Shown here: piece after piece, positions 7,591 to 19,911 of the stretch
Position numbering within the stretch: the stretch's first letter is position 1
How the letters are laid out: every line of letters begins with the position of its first letter
Assembly: GCA_019634975.1 (NCBI GenBank)
Contig: JAHCAI010000009.1
Span: forward strand, 1-64,000
Direction: 5' to 3'
DNA length: 64,000 nucleotides
Source of the DNA: Burkholderiales bacterium
Lineage (GTDB): Bacteria > Pseudomonadota > Gammaproteobacteria > Burkholderiales > SG8-41
Translations under genes and position numbers: made by a program
The notes under the pieces: model-generated
Told to the model about the DNA's origin: nothing
Seen by the model: only the letters and a program-made list of their open reading frames with translations
Databases searched by the model: none

Positions 7591-9429
7591 ATGACTGCGA
7601 AACGCAAGACGGAACACAAGGCGGCGCCGAAAACGGAGCACAAAACGACGGCCCCCGGCGCCCAGCCCCTGGATACGGCCGACATGGCCCGCCTGTATAC
7701 CGACATAGCGGAAAAGAGCGCCGGGCTGCTGGCGCGGTATATGGCGCGCGGCGCCAACGGCATGCCCACCCTCAGCGACGAACTGGGGATCGCCAAGGCC
7801 TTCTTCGAGGCCTGGCAGCGGCTGCTGGGCGATCCGGTGCGCATTGCGGAAATGCAGATGAAGCTGTGGCAGGACTACATGGCCCTGTGGCAGCACTCGA
7901 TGATGCGCATGTTCGGACACGAGGCGGAACCCGTGGCCCAGCCGTCAAAAGGCGATCGCCGTTTCCGCCACGAGGACTGGGAAAACAATTTCCTCTACGA
8001 CTACATCAAGCAGTCCTACCTGATCGCGGCCAATCATTTCCACCACGCGCTGGCGCGGGTCGAGGGGCTCGATGACCGTACCGCGAAAAAGGTCGATTTC
8101 TACACGCGGCAGTACATCGACGCGCTCTCGCCCTCCAATTTTCTCGCCACCAATCCCGAGGCCTTGCGCGAGACGGTCAACTCGGGCGGACAGAACCTGG
8201 TGCGCGGGCTGAGCAACCTGCTCGAAGACCTGTCGCGGGGCGACGGCGAACTGCGCGTGCGCATGACCGACAGCGAGGCCTTCAGCCTCGGCGGCAACCT
8301 CGCGACAACCCGCGGCAAGGTGGTGTTCCAGAACGAGATCATGCAGTTGATCCAGTACGCGCCGCTGACCGAAAAGGTCCACGCGGTGCCGCTGCTGATC
8401 ATTCCGCCCTGGATCAACAAGTTCTACATCCTCGACATGCGCGAGAACAATTCCTTCGTGCGCTGGGCGGTGGAACAGGGGCACACGGTGTTCGTGGTGT
8501 CCTGGGTCAATCCCGACGAGAAGCTCTCGCACAAGCGCTTCGAGGATTACCTGACCGAGGGTTCGCTGGCCGCGCTGGACGTGGTGCGGGAGATCACCGG
8601 CGAAGCCGAGGCAAATGTCATCGGCTACTGCCTCGGCGGCACGCTGCTGGCCTGCACCCTGGCCTGGCTCGCGGCACGCGGCGAGAAGCGGATCCGCAGC
8701 GCGACCTTTTTCGTGACCATGATCGATTTCGAGCGCCCGGGCGAACTGGAAGTGTTCATCGACGAGCAGCAGGTCGGCGCGCTGGAGCGGAAGATGGAGG
8801 AGCGCGGCTATCTCGAGGGCTCCGAGATGGCAACCACATTCAACATGCTGCGCGCCAATGACCTGATCTGGTCCTTCGTCGTCAACAACTACCTGCTGGG
8901 CAAGGATCCCTTCCCTTTCGACCTGCTGCACTGGAACAGCGATTCGACGCGCATGCCGGCGTCCATGCACAGTTTCTACCTGCGCAACATGTACCTGAAG
9001 AACCTGTTGCGCGAACCCGGCGGCATCACGCTCGCCGGGGTGCCGATCGACATCACGCGCGCGCAGGCGCCCGCCTATTTCATCTCGACCATCGAGGACC
9101 ATATCGCCCCCTGGCAATCGACCTATGCCGGCGCGCGCCTGCTCAGGGGGCCGGTGCGTTTCGTGCTGGGGGGATCCGGCCACATTGCCGGCATCATCAA
9201 CCCGCCCGCTGCCGGCAAGTACTGCTACTGGACCAACGAGACGCTGAGCGGGAAACCCGGGGACTGGCTGAGCGGCGCGACCCAGCATCCCGGTTCCTGG
9301 TGGACCGACTGGGCGGCCTGGGTCAAGGGCCATGCCGGGGCGATGGTCGAGGCGCGCGAACCCGGCAGCGGGGCGTACAAGGCACTGGAAGACGCGCCGG
9401 GTTCCTATGTACAGCAGCGCATCGGATAA
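7591..9429 (+). CDS. phaC: Class I poly(3-hydroxyalkanoate) synthase
   Basis: A 612-residue synthase that polymerises (R)-3-hydroxyacyl-CoA into PHA at granule surfaces. The N-terminal third is the PHA synthase N-domain; the rest is an alpha/beta-hydrolase domain. The catalytic triad is visible: Cys347 in GYCLGG, Asp503 in TIEDHIAPW and His531 in GSGHIAG. The length fits class I, and no phaE or phaR partner is adjacent. The ATG at 7591 follows ACAGGAA, and upstream in-frame starts lack family likeness. phaA and phaB are not adjacent; an enoyl-CoA hydratase gene follows 33 bp downstream. The LiuR-like operator upstream suggests coupling of PHA synthesis to acyl-CoA catabolism. Confidence 0.95.
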   Translation: MTAKRKTEHKAAPKTEHKTTAPGAQPLDTADMARLYTDIAEKSAGLLARYMARGANGMPTLSDELGIAKAFFEAWQRLLGDPVRIAEMQMKLWQDYMALWQHSMMRMFGHEAEPVAQPSKGDRRFRHEDWENNFLYDYIKQSYLIAANHFHHALARVEGLDDRTAKKVDFYTRQYIDALSPSNFLATNPEALRETVNSGGQNLVRGLSNLLEDLSRGDGELRVRMTDSEAFSLGGNLATTRGKVVFQNEIMQLIQYAPLTEKVHAVPLLIIPPWINKFYILDMRENNSFVRWAVEQGHTVFVVSWVNPDEKLSHKRFEDYLTEGSLAALDVVREITGEAEANVIGYCLGGTLLACTLAWLAARGEKRIRSATFFVTMIDFERPGELEVFIDEQQVGALERKMEERGYLEGSEMATTFNMLRANDLIWSFVVNNYLLGKDPFPFDLLHWNSDSTRMPASMHSFYLRNMYLKNLLREPGGITLAGVPIDITRAQAPAYFISTIEDHIAPWQSTYAGARLLRGPVRFVLGGSGHIAGIINPPAAGKYCYWTNETLSGKPGDWLSGATQHPGSWWTDWAAWVKGHAGAMVEAREPGSGAYKALEDAPGSYVQQRIG

Positions 9430-9462
9430 TCCGCGTTTTCAGCGGATCCGCGGAGTCCATCG

Positions 9463-10248
9463 ATGAGTGACCAGAACCTGCTGCTGGAGCAGCCTGAGCC
9501 CGGAGTCTGCCTGCTGACCGTCAACCGGCCCAAGGCACTGAATGCGCTGAATGCGGCGACGCTGGACGAATTGCTGAATGCCCTTGCCACAGTGGCGGGG
9601 GATGCCGCCGCGCGGGCATTGCTGGTGACCGGTGCCGGCGAGCGTGCCTTCGTTGCCGGCGCCGACATCGCGGAGATGGCAGGCTTCACTGCGGCGCAGG
9701 CCCAGGCCTTCTCGGAGCATGGCATGCGGGTAATGAGCGCACTGGAGGCGCTGCCGGTGCCGGTGATCGCGCTGGTCAACGGCTATGCGCTGGGCGGCGG
9801 CTGCGAGCTGGCGCTCGCCTGCGACTGGATCATTGCCGCCGAGAACGCGGTATTCGGGCAACCGGAGGTGAACCTCGGCATCCCGCCCGGCTTCGGCGGC
9901 ACGCAAAGGCTCGCGCGCATCGTGGGCCGCGCGCGCGCCCTCGAACTCGTGACAACCGCGCGGCAGCTGCGCGCGGCGGAGGCGCTCGCAATCGGCCTGG
10001 TCAACGAAGTGGTGCCGGCGGCGGCACTGCGGGAGCGCGGGCTCGAGGTCGCGCGCAGCATCGCTGCCAAGGGACCGCAGGCGGTGCGCCTCGCCAAGCA
10101 GGCCGTGCACCGCGGTCTCGACCAGGATCTCGCGGGCGGCTGTGCCTACGAGACCGCCGCATTCGCGCTCGCGTTTGCGACGGCTGACCAGCGGGAAGGC
10201 ATGCGCGCATTTCTCGAGAAGCGCGCAGCAAAATTCAGCGGCCGCTAG
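9463..10248 (+). CDS. Enoyl-CoA hydratase (crotonase)
   Basis: A 261-residue crotonase that should hydrate trans-2-enoyl-CoA to (S)-3-hydroxyacyl-CoA in beta-oxidation. Both catalytic glutamates are in place, in ALGGGCELALACD and GQPEVNLGIPPGFGGTQRL. The CoA-binding AGADIAEM segment lies near residue 66, and the C-terminus ends FLEKRAAKF as expected. It starts 33 bp after phaC and is probably cotranscribed. It differs from the hydratase at 5318 by having the full canonical active site. Short-chain specificity is inferred from the family only. Confidence 0.92.
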   Translation: MSDQNLLLEQPEPGVCLLTVNRPKALNALNAATLDELLNALATVAGDAAARALLVTGAGERAFVAGADIAEMAGFTAAQAQAFSEHGMRVMSALEALPVPVIALVNGYALGGGCELALACDWIIAAENAVFGQPEVNLGIPPGFGGTQRLARIVGRARALELVTTARQLRAAEALAIGLVNEVVPAAALRERGLEVARSIAAKGPQAVRLAKQAVHRGLDQDLAGGCAYETAAFALAFATADQREGMRAFLEKRAAKFSGR

Positions 10249-10315
10249 CGCGTCCGCCGCTTCGTCATGATGCTGCGGTGCACCAGCGATTGCGCCGCAG
10301 ATTCATCACAGAAGT

Positions 10316-10363
10316 TATAATTATTCATCCCATTGATGCAGCGATTCAGGCACCATAAGTGCC
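10316..10363 (+). promoter_or_regulatory. Probable aceE promoter and small palindrome
   Basis: A consensus -10 hexamer TATAAT is at 10316-10321. A good -35 at standard spacing is not seen. Downstream, GGCAC-CATAA-GTGCC (10349-10363) is a perfect 5-bp inverted repeat between the -10 and the Shine-Dalgarno of aceE, and could be an operator or small hairpin. Assignment rests on position and the -10 only. Confidence 0.4.
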
Positions 10364-10403
10364 GGAATTGTCGCGAAAAAACAGCCTCAAAAAGGTAATT
10401 GTC

Positions 10404-13076
<2,673 letters not shown>

Positions 13077-13089
13077 GCGAAACGCAGCC

Positions 13090-14400
13090 ATGGCAAACCC
13101 AATTGAAGTCAAAGTGCCGGACATCGGCGATTTCAAGGACATCCCGGTCATTGAAGTGCTGGTCAAGCCCGGCGACAGCGTGAAAGCCGAAGACCCGCTG
13201 GTGACCCTGGAATCCGACAAGGCGACGATGGACGTGCCCTCGCCCGCTGCCGGCGTGGTGAAGGACATCCGGCTCAAGGTGGGCGACAAGGTGTCCCAGG
13301 GCGCACTGGTGCTGATGCTGGAGCCTGCAGGCGATGCTCCGGCGCAGGCGGCCGCACCCGCAGCACCCGCACCCGCGGCTCCGCCGCCGCCCAAAGCCGC
13401 GCCGCAACCGGTTGCCGCGAAACCGGCACCTGCTTCGGCATCTGCTCCCGCAACGGCGGCCGCAGCCGTCGATGAATCCTCCTTCGGCAAGGCACATGCC
13501 AGTCCCTCGGTGCGCCGCTTTGCGCGCGAGTTGGGCGTGGACCTCGGCCGCGTCAGCGGCAGCGGCCCCAAGGGCCGCGTGCTGGCCGAGGACGTGCAGG
13601 CTTACGTCAAGAGCGAACTGTCGCGTCCGCGCGGCGAGGCCGCCGCGGGGAGCGGCCTGGGTTTCAACCTGCCGCCCCTGCAGCCCGTGGATTTCGCCAA
13701 GTTCGGGCCGGTCACCGAGCAGCCGCTGTCGCGCATCAAGAAGCTCTCGGGGGGTTTCCTGCACCGCAACTGGGTCGGCATTCCCCACGTCACCCAGCAG
13801 GACGAGGCCGACATCACCGAGCTCGAGGCCTTCCGCAAGGCGCAGGCCGAGGAAGCGAAGAAGAAGGGCATCAAGTTCACGATGCTCGGCTTCCTGATGA
13901 AGGCCTCGGTGGTCGCGCTGAAGCAGTTTCCGGAGTTCAATGCCTCGCTGTCGGCCGACGGCGAAAAGCTGGTGCTGAAAAACTATTTCCATGTCGGCGT
14001 CGCCGTCGACACGCCGAACGGGCTGGTGGTGCCGGTGATCCGCGACGTCGACAAGAAGGGCCTGCTCGAGATTGCTAAGGAGCTCGACGAGGTCAGCGGC
14101 CGCATGCGCGCGGGCAAGATCGCGCCGGCGGACCTGCAGGGCGGCTGCTTCTCGATTTCCAGCCTCGGCGGCATCGGCGGCACCTTTTTCACGCCGATCA
14201 TCAACGCGCCCGAAGTGGCCATCCTCGGCGTCGGCCGGGCGGTGATGAAACCGGTGTGGAACGGCAAGGAATTCGCGCCGCGGCTGATGCTGCCGCTGTC
14301 GCTGTCCTATGACCACCGCGTGATCGACGGCGCGCTCGGCGCGCGCTTCTGCACCTACCTGTCGACGGTGCTGTCGGACATCAGGAGACTTGTTCTCTAG
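13090..14400 (+). CDS. aceF: Dihydrolipoamide acetyltransferase, PDH E2
   Basis: A 436-residue E2 with one N-terminal lipoyl domain (residues 1-76; lipoylated Lys44 in ESDKATMDV). A long Ala/Pro linker (about 77-130) follows, then a peripheral-subunit-binding domain (ASPSVRRFARELGVDLGRV, about 137-175) and the catalytic acetyltransferase domain. The active site is His409/Asp413 in YDHRVIDG. Some relatives carry two or three lipoyl domains; this one has a single copy. It forms the PDH core with AceE just upstream. After the stop lies a heptad-repeat inverted pair that could form a stem. Confidence 0.96.
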   Translation: MANPIEVKVPDIGDFKDIPVIEVLVKPGDSVKAEDPLVTLESDKATMDVPSPAAGVVKDIRLKVGDKVSQGALVLMLEPAGDAPAQAAAPAAPAPAAPPPPKAAPQPVAAKPAPASASAPATAAAAVDESSFGKAHASPSVRRFARELGVDLGRVSGSGPKGRVLAEDVQAYVKSELSRPRGEAAAGSGLGFNLPPLQPVDFAKFGPVTEQPLSRIKKLSGGFLHRNWVGIPHVTQQDEADITELEAFRKAQAEEAKKKGIKFTMLGFLMKASVVALKQFPEFNASLSADGEKLVLKNYFHVGVAVDTPNGLVVPVIRDVDKKGLLEIAKELDEVSGRMRAGKIAPADLQGGCFSISSLGGIGGTFFTPIINAPEVAILGVGRAVMKPVWNGKEFAPRLMLPLSLSYDHRVIDGALGARFCTYLSTVLSDIRRLVL

Positions 14401-14490
14401 TGATGAATGATGAGTGATGAACGCGGAGCGCCGGCAAAGCACGTGATGGGTGCTTCGGCCGCTCATCACTCATTGTTCATCGTTCCGCGC
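14400..14490. repeat. Heptad-repeat inverted pair H1
   Basis: The left arm (14400-14430) has ATGAATGATGAGTGATGAAC. The right arm (14459-14490) is its imperfect reverse complement, about 17/20 matched over the core. Between them GCCGGCAAAGCAC...GTGCTTCGGC forms a second, GC-rich stem. It fills the aceF-nadD gap and may act as a transcript hairpin. Related elements are at 21344, 40967, 50690 and 54539. Confidence 0.65.
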
Positions 14491-14498
14491 TGCCTCTG

Positions 14499-15155
14499 AT
14501 GTCCCCCATCGGCATCCTCGGCGGCACCTTCGACCCCATCCACTTCGGCCACCTGCGCCTCGCGCAGGAAGTGGCGGACCAGTTGCGGCTCGCCGAAGTG
14601 CGCTTCATCCCGAGCGGCACGCCGCCGCACCGCGCGGTGCCGGCCACCCCGGCGGCCGACCGCCTGGCGATGGTCCGTCTCGCCGTGGCCGGCAACGCGC
14701 TGTTCACCGTCGATCCGCGCGAATCGATGTCCACGGTGCCCGGCTACACCGTCGACACCCTGACCGCGCTGCGCGCCGAAGTCGGCACCGCGCAGTCACT
14801 GGTGATGATCCTGGGCGCCGACGCGTTCCTGGATCTCGCGACCTGGAGCCGCTGGCACGAGCTGTTCAAACTGGCGCACATCGCCGTGGCCTATCGTCCG
14901 GGATTTCCGGTCGACACCTGGCAGTCGCGGATGCCGCAGCCGCTGGCCGCGGAATACGACGCGCGGCTGATGCACCAGCCGTTTTCGGTGCATGTCGCCC
15001 CGGCCGGCGGCATCGTGGTGGTGCCGATCGCCGAGCTCAACATCTCGGCGACGATGATCCGCGACTCGCTGCGCCGGGGGCGCAATCCGCGATACTTGCT
15101 TCCTGACAGCATTTATCAATATATTCAAGAACATATGCTTTATAGTGAGAATTGA
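14499..15155 (+). CDS. nadD: Nicotinate-nucleotide adenylyltransferase
   Basis: A 218-residue nucleotidyltransferase that adenylates nicotinate mononucleotide in NAD synthesis. The N-terminal GGTFDPIHFGHLRLA motif holds the HxGH ATP site, and the C-terminal SATMIRDSLRRG is the ISSTxIR-like motif. The start at ATG 14499 precedes the first beta strand directly. The last 17 codons, encoding IYQYIQEHM and neighbours, are unusually AT-rich for this region. The stop overlaps the ATG of rsfS by one base. The nadD-rsfS-rlmH order is a conserved bacterial operon. Confidence 0.95.
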   Translation: MSPIGILGGTFDPIHFGHLRLAQEVADQLRLAEVRFIPSGTPPHRAVPATPAADRLAMVRLAVAGNALFTVDPRESMSTVPGYTVDTLTALRAEVGTAQSLVMILGADAFLDLATWSRWHELFKLAHIAVAYRPGFPVDTWQSRMPQPLAAEYDARLMHQPFSVHVAPAGGIVVVPIAELNISATMIRDSLRRGRNPRYLLPDSIYQYIQEHMLYSEN

Positions 15156-15559
15156 TGGGACCCGAAAAACTGGCCAAGATCGCCGTCGCCGCGCTGGAGG
15201 ATGTCAAGGGCCGCGACATCCGTGCATTCAATGTCAGGAAAATGACCGCGCTGTTCGACAAGGTCATCATTGCCAGCGGCGATTCCAACCGCCAGGTGCG
15301 GGCGCTCGCGAACAATGTCTGCGAGGAAGTCAGGAAAGCGGGCGGCAAGGTGTACAGCACCGAGGGCGGTCAGGCGGGCGAATGGGTGCTGGTCGATCTC
15401 GGGGCCGTTGTCGTGCATGTCATGCAGCCGGCGGTCCGCCAGTACTACAACCTCGAAGAGATCTGGGGCACGCCGCAGCGTCCCGCGCCGCGCAAGTCCC
15501 CGGTGCGCAAGACCGCGGCATCCGGAACCGGAACCGCGGCGCGCCGCAAGGCGCGGTGA
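15155..15559 (+). CDS. rsfS: Ribosome silencing factor RsfS
   Basis: A 134-residue protein of the RsfS/Iojap family, which binds L14 on the 50S subunit and blocks subunit joining in starvation. The conserved features are ALEDVKGRDI, the strand FDKVIIASGDSNRQVRAL, and GGQAGEWVLVDLGAVVVHVMQPAVRQYYNLEEIWG. A short basic C-terminal tail follows the domain. The ATG at 15155 overlaps the nadD stop; an in-frame TTG directly before it is less likely. Its stop overlaps the rlmH start (GTGA). Confidence 0.93.
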   Translation: MGPEKLAKIAVAALEDVKGRDIRAFNVRKMTALFDKVIIASGDSNRQVRALANNVCEEVRKAGGKVYSTEGGQAGEWVLVDLGAVVVHVMQPAVRQYYNLEEIWGTPQRPAPRKSPVRKTAASGTGTAARRKAR

Positions 15560-16029
15560 AGCTGCACATCATCGCCGTCGGCCAGCGCATGCCGGCATGG
15601 ATTGCCGATGGCTTCCTCGAGTACGCGAAACGCATGCCGCGGGAAATGCCGCTGTTGCTGAAGGAGCTGAAGCCGGCGCCGCGCAGCGCATCGGCCGGGG
15701 ACCTGCCGCGCTGGCTCGAGACCGAGGCCGAACGCATCGATGACGCATTTCCCGAAGGCGCACTGCGTGTCGTGCTCGACGAGAGGGGGCGCAGCTTTCC
15801 GACGCGAGGTCTGGCCGGTCACCTCGAGCGGTGGCGCGGCGAGGGACGCGATGTCGCATTCATCATCGGCGGCGCCGACGGTCTTGCCGACGGCATCAGG
15901 AAGGGCGCAGACCTGCTGTGGTCGCTGTCGCCGCTGACACTGCCACACGGCCTGGTGCGGGTCATACTCGCCGAGCAGCTCTACCGGGCGGCCTCGCTGC
16001 TGACCGGCCATCCCTACCACCGCGACTAG
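15556..16029 (+). CDS. rlmH: 23S rRNA (pseudouridine1915-N3)-methyltransferase
   Basis: A 157-residue SPOUT methyltransferase acting on pseudouridine 1915 in helix 69 of 23S rRNA. Visible features are the N-terminal [28 protein letters not shown], the SAM-knot segment [13 protein letters not shown] and the C-terminal [17 protein letters not shown]...GHPYHRD, which is the family signature. The start is a GTG at 15556 overlapping the rsfS stop by four bases. The length matches E. coli RlmH. Confidence 0.95.
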   Translation: MKLHIIAVGQRMPAWIADGFLEYAKRMPREMPLLLKELKPAPRSASAGDLPRWLETEAERIDDAFPEGALRVVLDERGRSFPTRGLAGHLERWRGEGRDVAFIIGGADGLADGIRKGADLLWSLSPLTLPHGLVRVILAEQLYRAASLLTGHPYHRD

Positions 16030-16054
16030 AGACTGGATAGAGGCTACCGGCACT

Positions 16055-16669
16055 ATGTCCGACCGTTTCGTCTACCTTGCCTCGCGCAGTCCGCGCCGCC
16101 GCGAGCTGCTGCGCCAGATCGGCGTCTCCTTCGAGGTGTTCCAGCTGCGCGAGGCCGCGCAGCGCCGCGCCGATATCGACGAGACGCCGTTTCCCGGCGA
16201 GGGGCCGGAGGATTATGTGCTGCGCGTGGCCCGTGACAAGGCGCAGGCGGCTGCGGCCATGGTTGCCGCACGCCGCGTTGCGCCGCACCCGGTGCTCGCT
16301 GCCGACACCACCGTGGTCCTTGATGACGCGATTCTCGGCAAACCGGCGGATGCCGCCGACGCGGCGCGCATGCTGGGCCTGCTGTCGGGCCGCGCGCACC
16401 GCGTACTGACCGCGGTGGCGGTCGCGCGGGGCCTTGCCATCGACACGCGCCTTTCGGAATCGCAGGTATGGTTCCGTGCGCTTGCCGCCGACGAAATCCG
16501 CCGCTACGTCGCCAGCGGCGAGCCCAACGACAAGGCCGGAGCCTATGCCGTGCAGGGGCGCGCAGCCGCCTTCATCACCCGGATCGAGGGCAGCTATTCC
16601 GGTATCATGGGCCTGCCGCTGGCCGAAACCGCGGACCTGCTGCGCATCCACGGCATACTCCTGCCATGA
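16055..16669 (+). CDS. maf: Maf-like nucleotide pyrophosphatase
   Basis: A 204-residue Maf/Ham1-fold enzyme that hydrolyses non-canonical or canonical nucleoside triphosphates to monophosphates. The N-terminal motif [15 protein letters not shown], the catalytic Asp in [12 protein letters not shown] and [13 protein letters not shown] are all present. The sequence fits the YhdE subgroup (dTTP/UTP pyrophosphatase), but subgroup assignment by eye is uncertain. The stop overlaps the rng start (ATGA at 16666-16669). The maf-rng pairing is common in proteobacteria. Confidence 0.92.
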   Translation: MSDRFVYLASRSPRRRELLRQIGVSFEVFQLREAAQRRADIDETPFPGEGPEDYVLRVARDKAQAAAAMVAARRVAPHPVLAADTTVVLDDAILGKPADAADAARMLGLLSGRAHRVLTAVAVARGLAIDTRLSESQVWFRALAADEIRRYVASGEPNDKAGAYAVQGRAAAFITRIEGSYSGIMGLPLAETADLLRIHGILLP

Positions 16670-18120
16670 GCGAAGACATCCTGATCAACGTCACGCCGCA
16701 GGAAACCCGGGTTGCCGTGATCGAGCATGGCGTCACCCAGGAGCTGCACGTCGAGCGCGCATCCTCGCGCGGCTTTGTCGGCAACATCTACATGGGCAAG
16801 GTCGTGCGCGTGCTGCCCGGCATGCAATCGGCCTTCGTCGACATCGGCGGCGAGCGTGCGGCCTTCCTCCACGTTGCCGACATCTGGGGCAACCGCGTCA
16901 ACGGCGAGCCCGGGATGCCGATCGAGAAGCTGCTGAGCGAGGGGCAGAACCTGCTGGTGCAGGTGATCAAGGACCCCATAGGCACCAAGGGCGCGCGGCT
17001 GTCGACGCAGATCAGCATCGCCGGCAGGCTGCTGGTCTACCTGCCGCAGGAGTCGCACATCGGCATTTCCCAGCGCATCGAGGACGAGGAGGAGCGGGTC
17101 CATCTGCGCGAGAAGCTGCAGCATCTGCTGCCGCCCGACGAGAAGGGCGGCTTCATCATCCGCACCATGGCGGAGGCGGCCTCGGACCGCGAGCTGGCAT
17201 CGGATGTCGAGTACCTGCGCAAGCTGTGGCACGACATCCAGGAGCAGGCGCGCACGGCGCCGCCGCTGGCGACGCTCTACGAGGACCTCAACCTGCCGCT
17301 GCGCGTGCTGCGCGATTTCGCGCACGAGGACACCGGCCGCATCCACGTCGATTCCCGCGAAACCTACCAGGCGATGCTGCAGTTCGCGGGGCAGTTCACG
17401 CCCAACGTAGTGTCGCGGCTGACGCACTACCAGGGGGAGCGGCCGCTGTTCGACCTGCACAACGTCGAGGACGACATCGAGCGCGCGCTTGCACGCCGTG
17501 TCGACCTCAAGTCCGGCGGCTACCTTATCATCGACCAGACCGAGGCGCTGACCACCGTCGACGTCAACACCGGCGGCTTCGTCAGCGGCCGCAACTTCGA
17601 CGACACGATATTCAAGACCAACCTCGAGGCGGCGCAGGTGATCGCCCGCCAGCTGCGGCTACGCAACCTCGGCGGCATCATCATCATCGACTTCATCGAC
17701 ATGGACAGCGAGGAGCACCGCAACGCCGTGCTCAACGAGTTCCGCAAGGCGCTCGCCCGCGACCGCACGCGGATGACCGTCAACGGCTTCACCCAGCTGG
17801 GCCTGGTCGAGATGACCCGCAAGCGCACCCGCGAGAGCCTCGCCCACGTGCTGTGCGAGCCCTGCCCGGTGTGCGCCGGCCGCGGCGAGCTGAAGACCGC
17901 GCAGACCGTCTGCTACGAGGTGCTGCGCGAACTGGTGCGCGAGGCCCGCCAGTTCGACGCCCGCGAATTCCGCATCCTTGCCTCGCAGCAGGTCATCGAC
18001 ATGTTTCTCGACGAGGAGTCGCATAACCTTGCAATGCTCTCCGATTTCATCGGCAAGCCGATCTCGCTGCAGGTGGAGTCAGCCTACAACCAGGAACAGT
18101 TCGACATCGTGCTGATGTAG
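16666..18120 (+). CDS. rng: Ribonuclease G
   Basis: A 484-residue RNase E/G-family endoribonuclease that processes 16S rRNA and degrades mRNA. It has an N-terminal S1-like domain (about 38-120, including [23 protein letters not shown]), an RNase H-like/DNase I-like core with the metal-binding IIDFIDMD near residue 342, and the zinc-link cysteines [11 protein letters not shown] near 398. There is no RNase E-type C-terminal scaffold, so this is RNase G. The start at ATG 16666 overlaps maf and gives the standard [21 protein letters not shown] beginning. Confidence 0.95.
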   Translation: MSEDILINVTPQETRVAVIEHGVTQELHVERASSRGFVGNIYMGKVVRVLPGMQSAFVDIGGERAAFLHVADIWGNRVNGEPGMPIEKLLSEGQNLLVQVIKDPIGTKGARLSTQISIAGRLLVYLPQESHIGISQRIEDEEERVHLREKLQHLLPPDEKGGFIIRTMAEAASDRELASDVEYLRKLWHDIQEQARTAPPLATLYEDLNLPLRVLRDFAHEDTGRIHVDSRETYQAMLQFAGQFTPNVVSRLTHYQGERPLFDLHNVEDDIERALARRVDLKSGGYLIIDQTEALTTVDVNTGGFVSGRNFDDTIFKTNLEAAQVIARQLRLRNLGGIIIIDFIDMDSEEHRNAVLNEFRKALARDRTRMTVNGFTQLGLVEMTRKRTRESLAHVLCEPCPVCAGRGELKTAQTVCYEVLRELVREARQFDAREFRILASQQVIDMFLDEESHNLAMLSDFIGKPISLQVESAYNQEQFDIVLM

Positions 18121-18127
18121 GCGCGCC

Positions 18128-19606
18128 GTGCTCCCGGAACAAGCCACCGCGACAGCCGCAGCAAGCGATTCCCGGGACGGCACGCGGCCGCGCCGTTCGG
18201 CCCCCGAGCTGCGGCTGCTCGCCGAGCAGGTTTTCGCGCGCGCGGCCGGCGCCGCGCCGGTGGGCGGCAACGCGGTGCGCATCCTGCGCGACGCCGGCGA
18301 AAACTATCCCGCCTGGCTGGAGGCGATCGCCGGCGCACGCCGCTCGATCCTGTTCGAGAACTACATCATCGCCGACGGCGCCACCGGCCGCGAATTCGCC
18401 GCCGCTCTCAGCGAGCGGGCGCGTGCCGGCGTCGAAGTGCGCCTGATCTACGACTGGATGGGTGCGCTGGGCGTGGGCACCCGCCGCCTGCTGCAGCCGC
18501 TGGTCGCCGCCGGCGGTCAGGTGCGCTGCTTCAACACGCCGCGCCTGGACAGTCCCTTCGGCTGGCTGACGCGCGACCACCGCAAGATGCTTGCCGTTGA
18601 CGGTGCGGTCGGCTACGTGACCGGACTCTGCGTCAGCGACAAGTGGCTGGGGGATCCGCAGCGCGGGATCGCCCCGTGGCGGGACACCGGCATCGAGATC
18701 CGCGGCCCCGCGGTGGCCGACATCGAGCGCGCCTTCGGCCAGACGTGGGCCGCGGCCTCGGACCGCGACATCGACCTGCCGGAACCGGAGCCGGTGCCCG
18801 CGCAGCCCGCCGGCGGGGTGATGGTGCGCGTGCTGGCGAGCCAGCCCAGCATCGCGGGCCTCTACCGGCTGGACCAGATGATTGCGGCGATGGCGCGTGA
18901 CACCCTGTGGCTGACCGACGCCTATTTTGTCGGCGTCTCGCCCTATGTGCAGGCGCTGCGCGCAGCGGCGCGCGACGGCGTCGATGTGCGGCTGCTGGTG
19001 CCCGGCAGCAGCGATGTGCCGATGCTCGCGCGGTTCTCGCGCGCGGGCTACCGGCCGCTGCTCGAGGCCGGCATCCGCGTCTTCGAATGGAACGGCCCGA
19101 TGCTGCATGCCAAGACCGCCGTGGCCGACGGACGCTGGGCGCGCGTCGGCTCGACCAATCTCAACATCGCGAGCTGGATCAGCAACTACGAACTCGATGT
19201 CGCGATCGAGGATGCCGGCTGCGCCCGCTGCATGCAGGCGATCTACGAGGAGGATCTCGCCAATGCCACGGAGATCGTGCTTGCCGGCGGCGACCGGGTG
19301 ACACCCTCGGCGCGGGTCCGTCACCGCGGCGCGGGCGGGCGCGCCGCGCGTGCCGCAGCCGGCGCGCTGCGCCTGGGCAACACCGTCGGCGCCGCAATCA
19401 GCAACCGCCGCACGCTGGGTGCCGCCGAGTCCGGCCTGATGGCGAGCATCGCCCTCGGCTTCATGGTCCTCGCGCTGCTGGCGCTGTTCGCGCCGCTGGC
19501 GATCACGGTGCCGCTGGCGGCGCTCGCCCTGTGGATCGCGGTCACGCTGCTGGTGCGGGCCTGGCGCTCGCGACACGGCGGCGGCAGGGATTCCGGGTCC
19601 GGCTGA
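18128..19606 (+). CDS. Cardiolipin synthase-like phospholipase D protein (ClsB type)
   Basis: A 492-residue PLD-superfamily protein with two HKD motifs: HRKMLAVD near residue 151 and HAKTAVAD near 326, each followed by the expected Gly/Ser-Thr-Asn residues (GSTNLN after the second). There are no N-terminal membrane helices, unlike ClsA; two hydrophobic helices lie at the C-terminus (about 430-480). This fits ClsB/YbhO-type enzymes that make cardiolipin, though another phosphatidyl transfer is possible. The start is a GTG at 18128, seven bases after the rng stop, with no strong ribosome site. It meets yggU tail to tail with no gap. Confidence 0.85.
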   Translation: MLPEQATATAAASDSRDGTRPRRSAPELRLLAEQVFARAAGAAPVGGNAVRILRDAGENYPAWLEAIAGARRSILFENYIIADGATGREFAAALSERARAGVEVRLIYDWMGALGVGTRRLLQPLVAAGGQVRCFNTPRLDSPFGWLTRDHRKMLAVDGAVGYVTGLCVSDKWLGDPQRGIAPWRDTGIEIRGPAVADIERAFGQTWAAASDRDIDLPEPEPVPAQPAGGVMVRVLASQPSIAGLYRLDQMIAAMARDTLWLTDAYFVGVSPYVQALRAAARDGVDVRLLVPGSSDVPMLARFSRAGYRPLLEAGIRVFEWNGPMLHAKTAVADGRWARVGSTNLNIASWISNYELDVAIEDAGCARCMQAIYEEDLANATEIVLAGGDRVTPSARVRHRGAGGRAARAAAGALRLGNTVGAAISNRRTLGAAESGLMASIALGFMVLALLALFAPLAITVPLAALALWIAVTLLVRAWRSRHGGGRDSGSG

Positions 19607-19909
19607 TCATTCCCCGGCACCAAGCGCGGCGGCCCGCGTCGCCACGCCGGCGTCGGCCGGGCTGATCTCTATGACCTTGCGCCGCGATTTCGCCCCGGCG
19701 CGCAGGCTCACCGCGGAGCGCGGCAGCTCGAGCACGGCGGCGATCCAGGCGAGCAGGGTTTCGTTGGCCCGGTCGTCGACCGGCGGGGCGGCGACATGGA
19801 TTTTCAGCGCATCGCCATGCAGGCCCGCGGCAGCAGTGCGGCGCGCACCGGGCCGGGCATGGACCTGCAGCGTCAGGCGCGCGGCCTTTGCATCATGGCG
19901 ATGCCAGCG
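19607..19909 (-). CDS. yggU: DUF167 family protein (YggU), start uncertain
   Basis: The DUF167 domain is clear: LTLQVHARPGARR, ALKIHVAAPPVDDRANETLLAWIA, then LRAGAKSRRKVIEI, in an open frame of about 100 codons directly after yggT. This matches the usual yggT-yggU order. However, no ATG, GTG or TTG occurs in frame between the yggT stop (19912) and the domain, and the only in-frame upstream starts lie deep inside yggT. The 5' boundary is therefore approximate. Possible explanations are a CTG or other rare start, coupling by ribosome slippage at the yggT stop, or a sequence error. Function is unknown; the fold is that of small ribosome- or RNA-associated proteins. Confidence 0.7.
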   Translation of the reverse strand, partial: RWHRHDAKAARLTLQVHARPGARRTAAAGLHGDALKIHVAAPPVDDRANETLLAWIAAVLELPRSAVSLRAGAKSRRKVIEISPADAGVATRAAALGAGE

Positions 19910-19911
19910 GC

